DNA from: Corynebacterium tuberculostearicum
GTDB lineage: Bacteria > Actinomycetota > Actinomycetes > Mycobacteriales > Mycobacteriaceae
NCBI RefSeq assembly: GCF_016127015.1
Contig: NZ_CP065972.1
Span: 1,984,001 to 2,048,000, forward strand
DNA length: 64,000 nt
Direction: 5' to 3'
Below the pieces are notes generated by a model. It searched no databases and was not told the origin of the DNA. It worked only from the letters and a program-made list of their open reading frames with translations. The stretch's first letter is position 1; each line of letters begins with the position of its first letter. The translations under genes were made by a program, and so were the position numbers. Positions 62,862 to 64,000 of this stretch are shown here, in pieces.

Positions 62862-63758
62862 TTATTGGCCCCTGCGCGCCCGCGCTACCCAATCATCCGC
62901 CGCTGCCAGATCGCGCGGTGGCTTGCCCGCACGGGTTGCCGCCGGCCAGGAGCCGAGGAAAAGCAGGTCCTCTGCCCGCAACCACAAGGCCCGCAGCGCC
63001 TCCGCCACCGGCTGATCGTCAATGTGCCCGATAAGGTCCACGTAGAAGCGGTACGTGCCAAAGGCCTCCCGCGTGGGGCGCGACTCAATCCGGGATAGGT
63101 CCACCCCGCGGTGCGCAAAGTCCTGCAACGCCCCCACCAGGCTGCCCGGTTCATTTGGCAGGGTGAAGATGACGCTGGTGCGGTCCTGGCCAGTCCTTGC
63201 AGTGGGGTTTCCCGGACGCCCCACCAGGACAAAGCGCGTTGCGGCGCCCTCAACATCTGCCACGCCCTGGGCGATGGTCTCCAGCCCAAAGATCTCGGCG
63301 GCCCGCGCCGGCGCTGCGGCCGCATCCGCTTCCCCACGGGCTACAGCCTCGGCCGCGGCGGCATTGGAACTGGCCGGCACGAACTCTACCTTCGGCAGAT
63401 TGTCTTTTACCCAGCCACGGATTTGCTGGAACGCCACCGGGTGGGTGCTCAGCCGCGCAATGTCGCCCGCGTCTTGCCGGGTCATAATGCTAAAGGCCAC
63501 GGGGATATCCACCTCGCGGTAAATCTGCACTGGTTCGGCTTCAACCAGCGCATCAAAGGTCGTGGTGACCGCGCCGTCGACGGAATTTTCAATGGCTACG
63601 CAGGCGTACTCGGCTTGCCCGGCGCGCACGGCGGCCACGGCCTCCGAAGGCGAGCCAACCGGCAGGGTCTCTACCTGCGGCAGGTGCGCGGCAAACTTAT
63701 GCACGGCCGCTTCCGTAAAGGTTCCGGCCGGCCCCAGGAAGGCGATGGTGGTAGTCAT
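62862..63758 (-). CDS. pheA: prephenate dehydratase
   Basis: 298 residues. Catalytic periplasmic-binding-protein-like domain (1-185) with IAFLGPAGTFTEAA and the GAATRFVLVG (TRF) motif, then an ACT domain (about 195-275) with the Phe-binding ESRP motif (LSRIESRPTREAFG). It makes phenylpyruvate for phenylalanine and is feedback-regulated by Phe. ATG 63758 has AAGG eight bases upstream; a GTG at 63767 is less likely. Confidence 0.96.
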   Translation of the reverse strand: MTTTIAFLGPAGTFTEAAVHKFAAHLPQVETLPVGSPSEAVAAVRAGQAEYACVAIENSVDGAVTTTFDALVEAEPVQIYREVDIPVAFSIMTRQDAGDIARLSTHPVAFQQIRGWVKDNLPKVEFVPASSNAAAAEAVARGEADAAAAPARAAEIFGLETIAQGVADVEGAATRFVLVGRPGNPTARTGQDRTSVIFTLPNEPGSLVGALQDFAHRGVDLSRIESRPTREAFGTYRFYVDLIGHIDDQPVAEALRALWLRAEDLLFLGSWPAATRAGKPPRDLAAADDWVARARRGQ

Positions 63759-63791
63759 GCACGTCACCTTAGCCCACTAAACTGGTACCCC

Positions 63792-64000
63792 ATGGACTTT
63801 TCCGTAGAACAACTCCGCGCGGATCTGCACGGCCTTACCCCCGAGGAGCACGGTTTCACCTACCTGGATGTGGACCGCGAGCCCTCCGGCCGCGGCCGGC
63901 TGAGCGGCTGGGTCCTCTCCGCCAAGGATCTCTGCGATGTCCGCGGCATGCCCACGACCTTGGGAAATACCGATCGCACCTACTACCCCGAGCGCAGCGA
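63792..64000 (+). CDS. hypothetical protein, N-terminal fragment
   Basis: Open from ATG 63792 to the window end (69 codons), beginning MDFSVEQLRADLHGLTPEE; partial at its 3' end. It is divergent from pheA with 33 bases between, the place of Rv3839 in Mycobacterium. No domain recognised in the visible part. Confidence 0.6.
   Translation, partial: MDFSVEQLRADLHGLTPEEHGFTYLDVDREPSGRGRLSGWVLSAKDLCDVRGMPTTLGNTDRTYYPERS

Overview
The window is a high-GC actinobacterial chromosome segment, almost certainly Corynebacterium. It carries the mycolic-acid condensation cluster (pks13, fadD32, an acyl-CoA carboxylase beta subunit), two mycolyltransferases (one with LGFP repeats), the arabinogalactan genes aftB, ubiA, a PAP2 phosphatase, glfT2 and glf, an MmpL3-type mycolate exporter and two DUF5129-type proteins. 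I do not assign a species.

Layout. 1-3.7 kb: envelope glycolipid genes (DUF3068 protein, polytopic membrane protein, GT4 glycosyltransferase, methyltransferase), in the order of Mycobacterium Rv0227c-Rv0224c. 3.7-5.2 kb: an IS3-family element with 25-bp ends and a 3-bp target duplication, inserted in the loop of a terminator hairpin. 5.2-12.3 kb: pck, then divergently trmB, a NYN-domain gene, mmpL3 and two membrane-protein genes. 12.3-23.8 kb, minus strand: cmt1, a lipoprotein, a cutinase-like lipase, fadD32, pks13, accD4 and, last, an unlisted 31-codon gene for an amphipathic peptide. 24-33 kb: aldehyde dehydrogenase, DUF222-HNH protein, cmt2, aftB, ubiA, PAP2 phosphatase, glfT2.

33-48.6 kb is accessory in character and separates glfT2 from glf. 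It holds two DUF5129 paralogues, a catalytically dead arsenate-reductase-like protein, an Abi/HEPN protein, a decayed histidine-phosphatase gene, an unknown 141-aa protein, a four-gene type I restriction-modification operon whose first gene encodes an HTH protein fused to an apparently dead N6-methylase, and a convergent AlbA_2/HATPase/winged-helix gene preceded by a field of inverted repeats. This is the best candidate for an undescribed system.

48.6-64 kb: glf, a secreted PGRP amidase, a Cof-type HAD phosphatase, glpD-glpF-glpK, a PlsC acyltransferase fused to a dead HAD domain, serS, a GntR/UTRA regulator with a leaderless promoter (FarR-like), a septum-formation-family protein, a small metallopeptidase, a histidine phosphatase, pheA and the start of one further gene.

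How it fits together: FadD32 activates the meromycolate, the AccD4 carboxylase supplies the carboxylated acyl partner, Pks13 condenses them, MmpL3 exports the trehalose ester, and Cmt1/Cmt2 transfer mycolates to the arabinogalactan built by UbiA, AftB, GlfT2 and Glf. All functional calls come from reading motifs and gene order; no database search was run.
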